From the NCBI RefSeq assembly GCF_013410945.1, contig NZ_JACCCH010000001.1, positions 1,426,001 through 1,490,000 on the forward strand: a stretch of 64,000 nt of DNA. Reading direction: 5' to 3'. A program made the position numbers and the translations under genes. Shown in pieces: positions 18,945 through 27,749 of this stretch. The number at the start of each line of letters is the position of its first letter. Positions within the stretch are counted from its first letter, which is position 1. The notes under the pieces were generated by a model. That model searched no databases and was not told the origin of the DNA. It saw nothing but the letters and a program-made list of their open reading frames with translations. This DNA is from Leifsonia sp. AK011 (GTDB lineage Bacteria; Actinomycetota; Actinomycetes; Actinomycetales; Microbacteriaceae).

Positions 18945-20243
18945 TCAGGACCCCCGGACGAGCGCTTTCAGTTCGCCCTCGATCAGGTCGATGGTGTCCA
19001 GTCGTCCGATCGCTTCGGAGAGTTCAGCCGCCCGCGAGCGGAACGACTTCTCGGTCAGCACGCGGTTCACCGCGCTCGCCACCGCGGCAGCGTCGGGTCG
19101 CCCTGTCCTCAGGTCGACGCCCACGCCAGCCCAGGCGACCCGCGCGGCCACCTCTGGCTTGTCCTCAGTGTCTCCGGCGACGACGACCGGCACCCCGGCG
19201 CGAAGGGCCTGGAGCACCCCTCCGAAACCGCCGTTCGTGACGACGACGTCGCAGAGGGGGAGCAACTTGTCGTACGGGAGGTAGTCCGCCACGCGCACGT
19301 TGGGCGGCAGGGTGCCCAACGGCGCGAGACTCTCGCGACCTCGTCCTCCCAGCGTCACGACGACCAGGGGTGCGTCGGCCCGATGAGAACCGAGAGCCTC
19401 TACAGTCGGGCCGATGAGGCGCGAGAGGTCCACGTTGTCGATCGTGCCTTGGGTTACGTGAACGACGGGGCGGGTCCCGTCGAGTTCCGGCCACCACTCG
19501 GGCACGGCTGTTGCGCCGGGCGTCGAGGGCACGGGTCCCACGAAGCGCGTGGAGGCGCCGAGGTCCCGTCGGGGGTACTCGAGTTCGGCGGGGGTCAGTT
19601 GCAGGAACCTGTCGAAGGAGCGCGAGACATCCATGATCGATCCAGGGATGCTCACTACCCCGAGTTCCGCGAGGATGCGCTTGGCCAACGCGTGCGTCTC
19701 CCGGAAGAACACCCGATTCGCGAGCCAGCCCAGGAATCGGTTGCGGAGGCGGCCGACGGCGCCGGGCAGGGGAGCGAGTCCCATGCCGAATGGTGCGACG
19801 TCTGCGCTCGACTGGCTGAGAGGTGTCACGCCGACGCCGACGATCGGCGGGCGGGGGGCGCTCCCGAACAGGAGTGGCGTGACCCCGGCAAACGCGCCGT
19901 CCACGAGGATCGCGTCCGGAACGACGTTGATGAGTGCAGCCTGCACGCTCGCGAACTGGTCGGGGATCGTTGCGACGAAGATGCTCTTGATGTCGTACTG
20001 CGCCCTCGCGATGCCTCGGTAGCGGTTGCGGTCCGGCAGATACGTGTCGGCGTCCCGATCATCGAAGTCGGCGATCCCCTGGAGCGCGCGAAACTCCAGT
20101 CCGGCATCTCGAGCCTGCTTCTCGAAGCGTGATCCGGTGAGGAGCACAACCCGGTGTCCGCGTTGAACAAGGGCGCGTCCGATGCCCAGCACGGGCATGA
20201 CGTGTCCGTGCACGGGAGTCGAGCAGAGCAGGAAAGTGGACAC
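18945..20243 (-). CDS. MGT/UGT-like (GT1) glycosyltransferase
   Basis: A 432-residue GT-B glycosyltransferase. The N-terminal domain begins STFLLCSTPVHGHVMPVLGI, with the acceptor-side His. The C-terminal domain carries VVHVTQGT and VTNGGFGGVLQALRAGVPVVV, the nucleotide-sugar binding motif of macrolide-type transferases. GTG 20243 follows AAGGAGCCCA. It is divergent from a TetR gene over 37 nt, suggesting control by a ligand that may be its acceptor. It might modify xenobiotics, antibiotics or a lipid; the sequence does not decide. Confidence 0.87.
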   Translation of the reverse strand: MSTFLLCSTPVHGHVMPVLGIGRALVQRGHRVVLLTGSRFEKQARDAGLEFRALQGIADFDDRDADTYLPDRNRYRGIARAQYDIKSIFVATIPDQFASVQAALINVVPDAILVDGAFAGVTPLLFGSAPRPPIVGVGVTPLSQSSADVAPFGMGLAPLPGAVGRLRNRFLGWLANRVFFRETHALAKRILAELGVVSIPGSIMDVSRSFDRFLQLTPAELEYPRRDLGASTRFVGPVPSTPGATAVPEWWPELDGTRPVVHVTQGTIDNVDLSRLIGPTVEALGSHRADAPLVVVTLGGRGRESLAPLGTLPPNVRVADYLPYDKLLPLCDVVVTNGGFGGVLQALRAGVPVVVAGDTEDKPEVAARVAWAGVGVDLRTGRPDAAAVASAVNRVLTEKSFRSRAAELSEAIGRLDTIDLIEGELKALVRGS

Positions 20244-20280
20244 TGGGCTCCTTGTTGGCTGAACTGGTACTCTAATCAAT
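20244..20280. promoter_or_regulatory. 37-nt divergent control region between glycosyltransferase and TetR genes
   Basis: It contains TACTCT (20268-20273), 7 nt before the TetR ATG, and on the other strand the AAGGAG site for the glycosyltransferase. Any TetR operator must lie in or next to this stretch, so one protein could control both genes. Confidence 0.5.
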
Positions 20281-20916
20281 ATGGATGCGCCCCGCCGATA
20301 CCACTCGCCCGTGCGGGATGCAGAAGCGGCACGTACCCGCGGACTCATCGTGGATGCCGCAGCCGCGTTGTTCGCACGTGACGGCTATGCCGCGACGCCC
20401 ATGAAGGCCATCGCGACCGAAGCGGGGGTGTCCGTTCAGTCGGTGCATCTCGCCGGACCGAAGTCGGCACTCATGCTGGCCGCATTCGAGCGCACGTTTG
20501 CGGGCGACGAGGGTCGCCACTCGCTCACCGAGCGTCCCGTGCTGGCGGCGATCCTTGAAGAGCCCGATCTCGATGTGGCCATGCGCGCGTACGTCGACTT
20601 TCTCACTGAGGCCAATCAGCGGGCGGCGCCGGTGTGGTCCGCGTTCCGTGCCGCGGCCGACGCGGACCCCGCCGTTCGCGAGCTCTACGTGGATATCGAG
20701 GAGCGCAGGATGCGGGACATGCGCCTGGGTGCGGCGTGGGCGGTGTCGAGAGGGCTCGTGCCCGAATCCGGCGCCGGGCGCGCGGCCGATGTGCTCGCGC
20801 TCATCACCGGGCCGGATACTTTCCTGCATTTCGTTGGCAACTGTGGGTGGTCGCTCGAGGACTACAGGGCTTGGGTTGCGCGGTCGATCAGGGTGTTGCT
20901 CGACTCGGGCGCCTGA
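20281..20916 (+). CDS. TetR-family transcriptional regulator
   Basis: A 211-residue regulator with an N-terminal TetR helix-turn-helix (LIVDAAAALFARDGYAATPMKAIATEAGVSVQSVH) and a variable ligand domain. The usual recognition helix continuation YYHF is replaced by VHLAGPKS, which is seen in some actinobacterial members. It is probably leaderless. It likely represses itself and the divergent glycosyltransferase. The 3' end overlaps the convergent BphX-like gene by 55 nt. Confidence 0.87.
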   Translation: MDAPRRYHSPVRDAEAARTRGLIVDAAAALFARDGYAATPMKAIATEAGVSVQSVHLAGPKSALMLAAFERTFAGDEGRHSLTERPVLAAILEEPDLDVAMRAYVDFLTEANQRAAPVWSAFRAAADADPAVRELYVDIEERRMRDMRLGAAWAVSRGLVPESGAGRAADVLALITGPDTFLHFVGNCGWSLEDYRAWVARSIRVLLDSGA

Positions 20917-21326
20917 GGCGCAAGGCGGGCCGCTCGCCTGACGATGATCATTCCGCTCACGATGATGGCAACGTGGAGCGCCACGAAGACGAGATTGGTG
21001 ATGATCGAGTACCCGCTGGCAATCATGTAGAGGTCGTGGCCGATGCCGCGAATCATGGAGAAGGCCACGAGCAGCCAGACGAGTGGCGCGTATCGCGCTG
21101 GACGCATCGATGCGACGGCGATGAGGAAGGCGCCGAGCACGATCTCCTCGAGGCCGAACATGAACAGGTAGTCGAGAAATCCGTCCCACGCGGGACCCCC
21201 CTTAGCTCCGTCGAATCCAGGCACGAGGGTCTCGACCCGCCCCGAGTTGATGCTGGGGATGAACGTCACCCCCAGTGCCAGATAGATCAGTCCAACGATC
21301 CGAAACCACCATGCAAGAGTTTTCAT
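20862..21326 (-). CDS. BphX-like four-helix membrane protein
   Basis: A 154-residue protein with four membrane helices, beginning MKTLAWWFRIVGLIYLALG, with VETLVPGF after the first helix and FGLEEIVLGAFLI in the second. The pattern resembles the BphX-like family named from biphenyl operons, which has no known activity. The C-terminal tail overlaps the TetR gene antisense. The assignment is tentative; other small four-helix families look alike. Confidence 0.65.
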   Translation of the reverse strand: MKTLAWWFRIVGLIYLALGVTFIPSINSGRVETLVPGFDGAKGGPAWDGFLDYLFMFGLEEIVLGAFLIAVASMRPARYAPLVWLLVAFSMIRGIGHDLYMIASGYSIITNLVFVALHVAIIVSGMIIVRRAARLAPQAPESSNTLIDRATQAL

Positions 21327-21490
21327 GCGAGCAGAGTACCATTCATTAGATTTATGCTCTAGTGAATATCGTGGATAACATGATTTCGCTGGACATTTCC
21401 CCGAAACATCCTCGGTACATCACGTCCCTAGCCTGAGGCGAAGGACGCCACTCGTGTTGTGGGCCAACGTCCCAACCCGAGGGATGAAAT

Positions 21491-23668
21491 ATGAGCGGAA
21501 ACAACGTCAGGCGGCAGGCGATCACCGACGTGGAAGCCTATGTGCCACCCACCGTGAGCTTCGACCCGAGCGAGGCACCCGGGGCGATCTTCGGCGAGAA
21601 CGTCTTCAGCAAGACGGTCATGCAGAAGCGTCTGCCGAAATCGGTGTACAAGTCCGTGATCGCCACGATCGAGAACGGCGAAACCCTTGACCCGCTGGTG
21701 GCCGATGCCGTGGCATCCGCCATGAAGGACTGGGCGCTCGAGAAGGGCGCCACCCACTACGCGCACGTCTTCTACCCGCTCACCGGCCTCACCGCCGAGA
21801 AGCACGACAGCTTCTTCGAGCCCGTCGGCGACGGCACCGCGCTCGCCGAGTTCGCGGGCAAGACCCTCGTGCAGGGCGAGCCCGACGCATCCAGCTTCCC
21901 CAACGGCGGTCTGCGCAACACGTTCGAGGCCCGCGGTTACACCGGGTGGGATGTCACGAGCCCCGCCTACGTGCTCGAGAACCCGAACGGCAACACCCTC
22001 TGCATCCCGACCGTCTTCGTCTCGATGACGGGTGAGGCGCTCGACCACAAGACCCCGCTGCTCCGCTCGCAGCAGGCGATGGGTCGACATGCCACGCGCA
22101 TCCTTGAGCTCTTCGGTCACACCAACCTCAACAACGTCGTCGCGTTCTGCGGGCCGGAGCAGGAGTACTTCCTCGTCGACCGCCACTTCTTCCTCGCGCG
22201 CCCCGACCTGCTCAACTCCGGCCGCACGCTGTTCGGCTCGAAGCCGCCCAAGGGCCAGGAGTTCGACGACCACTACTTTGGCGCCATCCCCGAGCGCGTG
22301 CTCGGCTTCATGATGGACACCGAGCGCGAACTGTTCAAGCTCGGCATCCCCGCCAAGACCCGGCACAACGAGGTCGCGCCGGGCCAGTTCGAGATCGCGC
22401 CGATGTTCGAGCGCGGCAACGTGGCATCCGACCACCAGCAGCTGCTCATGACGACGTTCAAGACGATCGCCAAGAAGCACGGCATGGAGTGCCTCTTCCA
22501 CGAGAAGCCGTTCCAGGGCGTCAACGGTTCGGGCAAGCACGTCAACTTCTCGCTCGGCAACAACGAGCTCGGCAGCCTCTTCGTCCCGGGGGACACCCCG
22601 CACGAGAACGCGCAGTTCCTGGTGTTCTGCGCTGCGACGATCCGGGCCGTGCACCTGTACGGCGGGCTGCTGCGGGCATCCGTGGCATCGGCGTCGAACG
22701 ATCACCGCCTCGGCGCGAACGAGGCCCCGCCGGCGATCATCTCGATCTTCCTCGGTGACCAGCTCGCCGACATCTTCGACCAGATCGCGAAGGGTTCGCT
22801 CAGCTCGTCGAAGGGCCGCGGCACGATGAAGATCGGCGTCGACACCCTGCCAGAGCTGCCGACCGACCCGGGCGACCGCAACCGCACGAGCCCGTTCGCC
22901 TTCACGGGTAACCGCTTCGAGTTCCGTGCGCCGGGTTCGCTGCAGACCGTCGCGGCGCCCATGGTCACGATCAACACGATCATGGCCGACTCGCTCGACT
23001 ACATCGCCACGAAGCTCGAGGCGGATGTCGCGGCCGGAGCCGACTTCGACGAGTCCGTGCAGAAGATCCTCACCGAGATCATCACCGAGCATGGCGCGGT
23101 CGTCTTCAACGGTGACGGATACTCCGACGCCTGGCCGATCGAGGCGGAGAAGCGTGGCCTCAAGAACCTGAAGACGACGCTGGATGCACTGCCCGAACTC
23201 ATCACGGACGAGGCCATGGCCCTCTTCGAGAAGTACGGGGTGTTCAACCACCGCGAGATGCACAGCCGCTACGAGATCGGACTGGAGCAGTACGCGCTCA
23301 CCATCGAGGTGGAGGCACGCCTCACCCTCGAGATGGGTGCAACGGTCATCCTCCCGGCGGCGGTTCGCTACCAGACGGAGCTCGCCAAGAACGTCGCAGC
23401 CCTCAAGGCGGCGGGGGTGGATGCCGACACCTCAGCGCTGTCCGAGGTGAGCGGTCCCATCGCTGACCTGAAGGCCGCGCTGGCCACCCTGCGCGCGGGA
23501 GTCGAGGCAGAGGCGGGCGACACCGCACTCGCGGAGGCTCAGCACGCGGCATCCGACCTGCTGCCAGCGATGCTCGCGGTTCGCACCGCGGCCGACAAGC
23601 TCGAGGACATCGTGGCCGATGACCTCTGGCCGCTCCCGACCTACCAGGAGATGCTCTACATCCTCTAG
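21491..23668 (+). CDS. glnN: Type III glutamine synthetase (GSIII)
   Basis: A 725-residue protein, the size of GSIII and far longer than GSI. Motifs include [26 protein letters not shown] and the N-terminal GSIII domain ([22 protein letters not shown]). It condenses glutamate and ammonia with ATP in the cytoplasm. ATG 21491 lies in a 164-nt upstream gap without a clear ribosome binding site. A GC-rich hairpin follows. The gene stands alone, inside the segment that splits the tad locus. Confidence 0.95.
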   Translation: MSGNNVRRQAITDVEAYVPPTVSFDPSEAPGAIFGENVFSKTVMQKRLPKSVYKSVIATIENGETLDPLVADAVASAMKDWALEKGATHYAHVFYPLTGLTAEKHDSFFEPVGDGTALAEFAGKTLVQGEPDASSFPNGGLRNTFEARGYTGWDVTSPAYVLENPNGNTLCIPTVFVSMTGEALDHKTPLLRSQQAMGRHATRILELFGHTNLNNVVAFCGPEQEYFLVDRHFFLARPDLLNSGRTLFGSKPPKGQEFDDHYFGAIPERVLGFMMDTERELFKLGIPAKTRHNEVAPGQFEIAPMFERGNVASDHQQLLMTTFKTIAKKHGMECLFHEKPFQGVNGSGKHVNFSLGNNELGSLFVPGDTPHENAQFLVFCAATIRAVHLYGGLLRASVASASNDHRLGANEAPPAIISIFLGDQLADIFDQIAKGSLSSSKGRGTMKIGVDTLPELPTDPGDRNRTSPFAFTGNRFEFRAPGSLQTVAAPMVTINTIMADSLDYIATKLEADVAAGADFDESVQKILTEIITEHGAVVFNGDGYSDAWPIEAEKRGLKNLKTTLDALPELITDEAMALFEKYGVFNHREMHSRYEIGLEQYALTIEVEARLTLEMGATVILPAAVRYQTELAKNVAALKAAGVDADTSALSEVSGPIADLKAALATLRAGVEAEAGDTALAEAQHAASDLLPAMLAVRTAADKLEDIVADDLWPLPTYQEMLYIL

Positions 23669-23679
23669 GTGCTCAAGCA

Positions 23680-23712
23680 GCCGGTGGCCGACGGGAACGG
23701 TCGGCCACCGGC
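23680..23712. terminator. Hairpin between convergent glnN and YciI genes
   Basis: A perfect 13-bp stem (23680-23692 with 23700-23712) encloses a 7-nt loop, 11 nt after the glnN stop and 8 nt from the YciI stop. It probably ends both transcripts. Confidence 0.85.
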
Positions 23713-23719
23713 GTACCTC

Positions 23720-24058
23720 TTAGCTCGCGGGGTCGTACCCGAACTCGCGAAGTTCCTGCGCACAGTGGCACGCTGTTGCGACCTTCGCGGCCCATGCCAC
23801 GGCGTCCTCGCGAGTGGGAAGCTCAAGCACGAGGAAGCCGCCGGTGACTCTTGACCCCGGGTAGGTTTCCGAGGCGACTGCGCCGTCAGCGCTCACCAGC
23901 ACGGGAACCACGCTCTCGTCGATCCCACCGCCGAAGACGTAGACGCCCGCGGCCTTCGCCTCCTCGATCATCGCGTGGCTGTCAGCAGAGACGATTGGGT
24001 ACTCCTCCTCCGTGAGTACGAGTGCTTCGGCCGGGAACGAGATGAGGTACTTGGTCAT
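23720..24058 (-). CDS. YciI-family protein
   Basis: A 112-residue alpha/beta-barrel dimer-type protein: MTKYLISFPAEA, then EEAKAAGVYVFGGGID, GGFLVLELPTREDAVAWAAKV. This matches the YciI/DGPF group, small proteins often linked to sigma factors or dioxygenase-like functions, with no firm reaction. No operon partner. The terminator is shared with glnN. Confidence 0.82.
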   Translation of the reverse strand: MTKYLISFPAEALVLTEEEYPIVSADSHAMIEEAKAAGVYVFGGGIDESVVPVLVSADGAVASETYPGSRVTGGFLVLELPTREDAVAWAAKVATACHCAQELREFGYDPAS

Positions 24059-24365
24059 GGGTCGATTGTTGCCTGCAGCTATTGGGTGAGCAAGACATCG
24101 GGCTTGCGCTCTCCTTCTATTCCGTCCTAGGCTCGCTAGCCTTTGACCCCACCCAAGGCGCGTCTACCCGGTAAAGGCGCGTCCGGCCCGCAGCCTGGCG
24201 AGGGTGGCAGCCCGTTCGAGCCGGGCTGGGGCCTAGGGGTGCCCTTCGCTGCGGGAGTTGGTCGGCACCCCGTCCCTGGCGGTGGACTGAGTGTCCGTTA
24301 CGTACGCCGCGACCACAAATACGTATGGCAGCTTGCGGCGAAACGCCAAGGCATAGCCTTGTCGC
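24059..24365. other. 307-nt gap before the DUF2716 gene: no gene seen
   Basis: No credible frame. It contains a direct repeat AAGGCGCGTC (24155-24164 and 24174-24183), a small AGGCT/AGCCT inverted repeat just before it and, at its right end, TAGCCT (24354-24359), 6 nt before the next ATG. Confidence 0.6.
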
Positions 24366-24899
24366 ATGATCGGAGCATGGAACCGTCTCGAGGAGCAGGA
24401 GTATCGAGCAGTGTGGGACGAGTTCTATAGCCGCTTCCAGTTTGTGCCGAGCGGAGGCAGGCCCGAGCGGGCTATCAGGGAACCATCGCCGTCAGTGACA
24501 TTCGACATTAGCCAAGTATGGGACGCCTCGCGCCCAGGCCATTCGGACGCGGCAATCAGGGCCGTCGACGCCTCTGCACGGCGCGCATTCCTTGCTGGAT
24601 TCGGTGAAGACGTCGAATTACTCATCCTCGACTGGCAACATGACGCGTTTCGACTCAGGCCAGGAGATGAGGTTCCCGCCCCGACAGGAGGGGACGGTTT
24701 TCCTCTGCTTCCAACCGTCGTGCCAGACGGGGACTACTACATATACGCGACCCTGGACCTGGCCGAAGGAACCTTCGGACACCCGTGGGAGGAATCTCTG
24801 TGTGTATTCGGCCCAATCATGTCGCGGACTCTCGGAGCCGAGCTGCGCACGTGGCTGCCTGTCTTGCGAGAGCAACGCGACGGCCAGCCCATCGGGTGA
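24366..24899 (+). CDS. DUF2716-like protein
   Basis: A 177-residue protein beginning MIGAWNRLEEQEYRAVWDEF, with SVTFDISQVWD and a PDGDYYIYATLDLAEGTFGHPWEESLCVFG stretch near the end, the pattern I associate with DUF2716, of unknown function. GC content and codon choice are visibly lower and less biased than the neighbours, suggesting transfer. The start is supported by a leaderless-type -10 box. It lies just left of the flp-like gene. Confidence 0.75.
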   Translation: MIGAWNRLEEQEYRAVWDEFYSRFQFVPSGGRPERAIREPSPSVTFDISQVWDASRPGHSDAAIRAVDASARRAFLAGFGEDVELLILDWQHDAFRLRPGDEVPAPTGGDGFPLLPTVVPDGDYYIYATLDLAEGTFGHPWEESLCVFGPIMSRTLGAELRTWLPVLREQRDGQPIG

Positions 24900-24964
24900 A
24901 GGTCTCCTGCCTCCGCTGTGGATAGTTCCGAAGGCGTTGTCTGTGGCTTCCGCAAGATATCCGG

Positions 24965-25144
24965 ATGACGAAAAGCCTTCGTACATCAATCCATGAGTTC
25001 GCGAAAAGCGACCGCGGTGACGTGCCCGGCTGGGTGCTCATCACCCTCATGACTGCAGGCCTCGTTGTGCTGATCTGGGCCGCCGCTGGCCCCGCGCTCA
25101 CGGCCGTCTTCGAGCAGGCCATCGAACGCGTCACCGGGTTCTGA
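24965..25144 (+). CDS. Flp-pilin-like small membrane protein of the tad locus
   Basis: A 59-residue protein. A short basic leader (MTKSLRTSIHEFAKSDRGD) precedes one hydrophobic helix (VPGWVLITLMTAGLVVLIW), then an amphipathic tail. Size, layout and position directly before TadE genes fit the Flp-pilin-like subunit of actinobacterial tad loci, though the canonical Gly/Glu cleavage signal is atypical. The next gene starts 2 nt after the stop. ATG 24965 is the only sensible start. Confidence 0.75.
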   Translation: MTKSLRTSIHEFAKSDRGDVPGWVLITLMTAGLVVLIWAAAGPALTAVFEQAIERVTGF

Positions 25145-25146
25145 TC

Positions 25147-25533
25147 GTGCGACTTCGGGATGACCGGGGCTCCGCCGTCGCCGAGTTCGTCATGGTCGGG
25201 GCGCTGCTTACTGTGCTCGCGCTCGCAGTTGTGCAACTCGCGCTCGCGCTGCACGTTCGGAACACGCTCGTGGATGCCGCGGCCGAGGGCGCTCGGTACG
25301 CGTCACTCGCCGACTCGACCCCCGTCGACGGAGTGCTGCGCACACGCGAGCTCGTGACAGCTGCACTGGGGGAGGGGTACTCCATTGAGGTCGGGGCACG
25401 AGAGGTCGATTTCCACGGGCATCCTGCCGTGGAGATCACCGTGAGCGCAGCGCTCCCGATCGCGGGGCTGCTCGGGCCGCCGAGAGTTCTGGAGGTGTCA
25501 GGACATGCTGCGCTCGAGCCGGCCGTCGAGTGA
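25147..25533 (+). CDS. TadE-like minor pseudopilin
   Basis: A 128-residue protein with the TadE N-terminus DRGSAVAEFVMVGALLTVLA: Gly-Ser cleavage-like site, Glu five residues on, then a long helix. This is followed by a periplasmic beta-rich domain. It starts at GTG 25147, 2 nt after the flp-like stop, and overlaps the next TadE gene by 29 nt. No prepilin peptidase gene is present in the window. Confidence 0.85.
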   Translation: MRLRDDRGSAVAEFVMVGALLTVLALAVVQLALALHVRNTLVDAAAEGARYASLADSTPVDGVLRTRELVTAALGEGYSIEVGAREVDFHGHPAVEITVSAALPIAGLLGPPRVLEVSGHAALEPAVE

Positions 25534-25951
25534 CGCTGGCACTGCATCTCTCGAGTTCATCGTGGCCGGGTTGCTGTTACTCGTGCCCCTTGTGTACCTC
25601 GTGCTCACGATCGGCCAGATCCAAGCGGCCGCGCTCGCGGCCGAAGGAGGCGCCCGTCAAGCTGCACGGGTCTTCGTGCTCGCACCCACCGCGGACGACG
25701 GCCGTGCAGCGGTCGAGACCGCCGTCGAGTTCGCGCTCGCCGATCACGGCGTCAAGGCCTCATCGATCGACGTTCGCATCACCTGCACGCCCACGCCCAC
25801 CGAATGCCACACCCCTCGCGGATTCGTGACGGTGGCCGTCGCGCTGGAGGTTCCGCTCCCTCTCGTGCCGCCGATGTTCGGCGGCGAACTGACGGTGCCC
25901 ATCGAAGCCAGTACCACCCAACAGGTCTCCCGCTTCTGGAGCGCCGGATGA
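25505..25951 (+). CDS. TadE/TadF-like pseudopilin
   Basis: A 148-residue second TadE-type protein: DAGTASLEFIVAGLLLLVPLVYLVL is the pilin-like helix with Glu at the expected place, then QAAALAAEGGARQAARVFV. Two cysteines in TCTPTPTEC could form a disulfide outside the cell. It begins within tadE1 and ends in a 4-nt ATGA overlap with the TadG-like gene, so the three are coupled. Confidence 0.85.
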   Translation: MLRSSRPSSDAGTASLEFIVAGLLLLVPLVYLVLTIGQIQAAALAAEGGARQAARVFVLAPTADDGRAAVETAVEFALADHGVKASSIDVRITCTPTPTECHTPRGFVTVAVALEVPLPLVPPMFGGELTVPIEASTTQQVSRFWSAG

Positions 25952-26400
25952 CGCCGCCAACCCTCCGAGACGACACGGGTTCGATCCTCCCGCTCGTGGC
26001 CGGCTTCACCGCCCTGGCCCTCACGATCGCGCTACTCGTCGCGGCGGCAACGTCCCTCTACCTTGAGCGCAAGCGCCTGCTCTCGCTCTCCGACTCGGCG
26101 GCTCTCGTAGGTGCGGAGGCCTACGACCTTTCGGATGTCACGGCCACCGACGGCATCGTCCGCGTCGAGCTGGCCGACGAGGACGTCAGCACGGCCGTGG
26201 AGCAGTACCTCGACGACCTGCCCGACACGTTCGAGGGGCTAAGGATCGAGGAGGCGACCTCGGTGGACGGGCGCAGCGCGACCGTGGAACTCTCGGCTCA
26301 GTGGCATCCGCCCGTCGTGTCGCCGCTCGTGCCCGACGGGCTCCGCATCGAGGTGACATCGACGGCGAGGAGCGTGTTCGGGAGCGAGCACAGTGCCTAA
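25948..26400 (+). CDS. TadG-like pilus assembly protein
   Basis: A 150-residue protein: DDTGSILPLVAGFTALALTIALLVAAATSLYLERKRLLSLSDSAALVGA is the TadE/G-like N-terminal helix followed by a short extracytoplasmic domain (helix and following residues used as a pattern). Much shorter than proteobacterial TadG, which is normal in actinobacteria. ATG 25948 overlaps the previous stop; a longer upstream frame is spurious. The stop overlaps the MFS gene stop on the other strand. Confidence 0.82.
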   Translation: MTPPTLRDDTGSILPLVAGFTALALTIALLVAAATSLYLERKRLLSLSDSAALVGAEAYDLSDVTATDGIVRVELADEDVSTAVEQYLDDLPDTFEGLRIEEATSVDGRSATVELSAQWHPPVVSPLVPDGLRIEVTSTARSVFGSEHSA

Positions 26401-27650
26401 CGCCGGTGCGGTGAGTACCGCGGAACATACCGCGCGAGCACACCAGCACCCACAAGACCGAGCACCCCGACCACCCCAGCGGCCGCCGAGATCGAGACCG
26501 CAGCAGTGATGCCAGCTATCAGCAGCGGGGCACCAGCCCCACCGATCCCTCCCGTGAATCGCCACGCTCCGAGGAACGGCGCCGGGTTGCCGGGCGGCGC
26601 GAGGTCGGCCCCGAGCGTCATCAGGATGCCACTGCCAACACCGTTCGCGGCAGCCAGGAGCATCGCGGCCGCGACGAACCACACCACCCGTCCGTCCACG
26701 TCGTGCGTGGCCGCGAGCACCAGGTGCCCGGCGCCGAGTCCGATCATCGACGGCACCGCGCTCCAGAGCCGACCCCAGCGGTCCATGATCGCCCCGCCCG
26801 TGTAGAACAGGGCGAAGTCGACGGCGCCGGCGATGCCGATGATGAGCGCAGCGTTCGTGTCGCTCACGCCGATGCTCACCGCCCACAGCGGGATGATCAC
26901 GTTGCGACTCGCGCGCAGTCCACCGACGAGTGCGGCACCCACGCCCAGGCGCGAGAGCACCGCGCGGTTGTCTCGCAGGGTGCGGAAGAGGCCGGATGAC
27001 TCGCCCTCGACGAGCGCCTCGCCCTCCCGCATCCGTCGCCCATCGAGCCGCACCGTCGCCACCGCGCCGAACGTCGTGGCCGGGTCGGGAAGGAGCACGA
27101 GGATGAGCACCGCGGCGAGCGAGGCCACGACGTGAATCCAGAACGCTGACGCGGCCGATCCGGTGAGCTCGATCGCGCCAGCGGTGAGGAACGGCCCGAT
27201 GAAGAACCCGAGGCGATGCACGCCGCCGAGCGTCGAGAGCGCGCGGGCGCGGTAGGGGAGCGGCACGAAGCTCGTGAGGAACGCGTGCCGAGCGAGCGCG
27301 AAGACCGCAGCGGAGAGGCCGACGAGCAGGATGCCGAATCCGAGCGCGACGGGGTTCGGCGAGATGACGCAGATCACCAGGCCCACGATCGAGAGCGCAG
27401 CGGCCCCGATCATGGCTGGGCGCTCGCCGATGCGCGCGATCACCCACCCACTCGGGATGTTGCCGAACAGCTCGCCGAGCGTGAGAACCGCAGCAATCAG
27501 GCCTGCGACCGCGAGGCTCGCCCCGAGGTTGCCCGCCACGACGGGGATGATCGGGATGATCGCTCCCTCGCCGAGCGAGAACAGGAGGGTGGGGAGCAGC
27601 GCCGGGAGGGCTATCGACCCCCAGCGGAACGAGGGCTGGGCATCCGACAC
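26397..27650 (-). CDS. MFS transporter
   Basis: A 417-residue, 12-helix major facilitator with the loop 2-3 motif IPSGWVIARIGERP and a central cytoplasmic loop. The family N-terminus starts at GTG 27650 (SDAQPSFRWGSIALPALLP). A long frame continues upstream to 28541, but that part is antisense to prfB and rejected. Drug- or sugar-efflux type is likely; the substrate is unknown. Confidence 0.83.
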   Translation of the reverse strand: MSDAQPSFRWGSIALPALLPTLLFSLGEGAIIPIIPVVAGNLGASLAVAGLIAAVLTLGELFGNIPSGWVIARIGERPAMIGAAALSIVGLVICVISPNPVALGFGILLVGLSAAVFALARHAFLTSFVPLPYRARALSTLGGVHRLGFFIGPFLTAGAIELTGSAASAFWIHVVASLAAVLILVLLPDPATTFGAVATVRLDGRRMREGEALVEGESSGLFRTLRDNRAVLSRLGVGAALVGGLRASRNVIIPLWAVSIGVSDTNAALIIGIAGAVDFALFYTGGAIMDRWGRLWSAVPSMIGLGAGHLVLAATHDVDGRVVWFVAAAMLLAAANGVGSGILMTLGADLAPPGNPAPFLGAWRFTGGIGGAGAPLLIAGITAAVSISAAAGVVGVLGLVGAGVLARYVPRYSPHRR

Positions 27651-27749
27651 TCGTTCGATGCTACGCGCGGCTGGCACGCAGCATCCCCCCGGCTGGCGCT
27701 CAACGACTTCCCGGTAGGCCCAGTGACCTCCCGGTAGGCTGGGTGCGAC

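Noticed and set aside
21428-23263. A 611-codon minus-strand frame across the glutamine synthetase gene
   Set aside because: Antisense shadow of GSIII; repetitive charged sequence and no plausible start or family.
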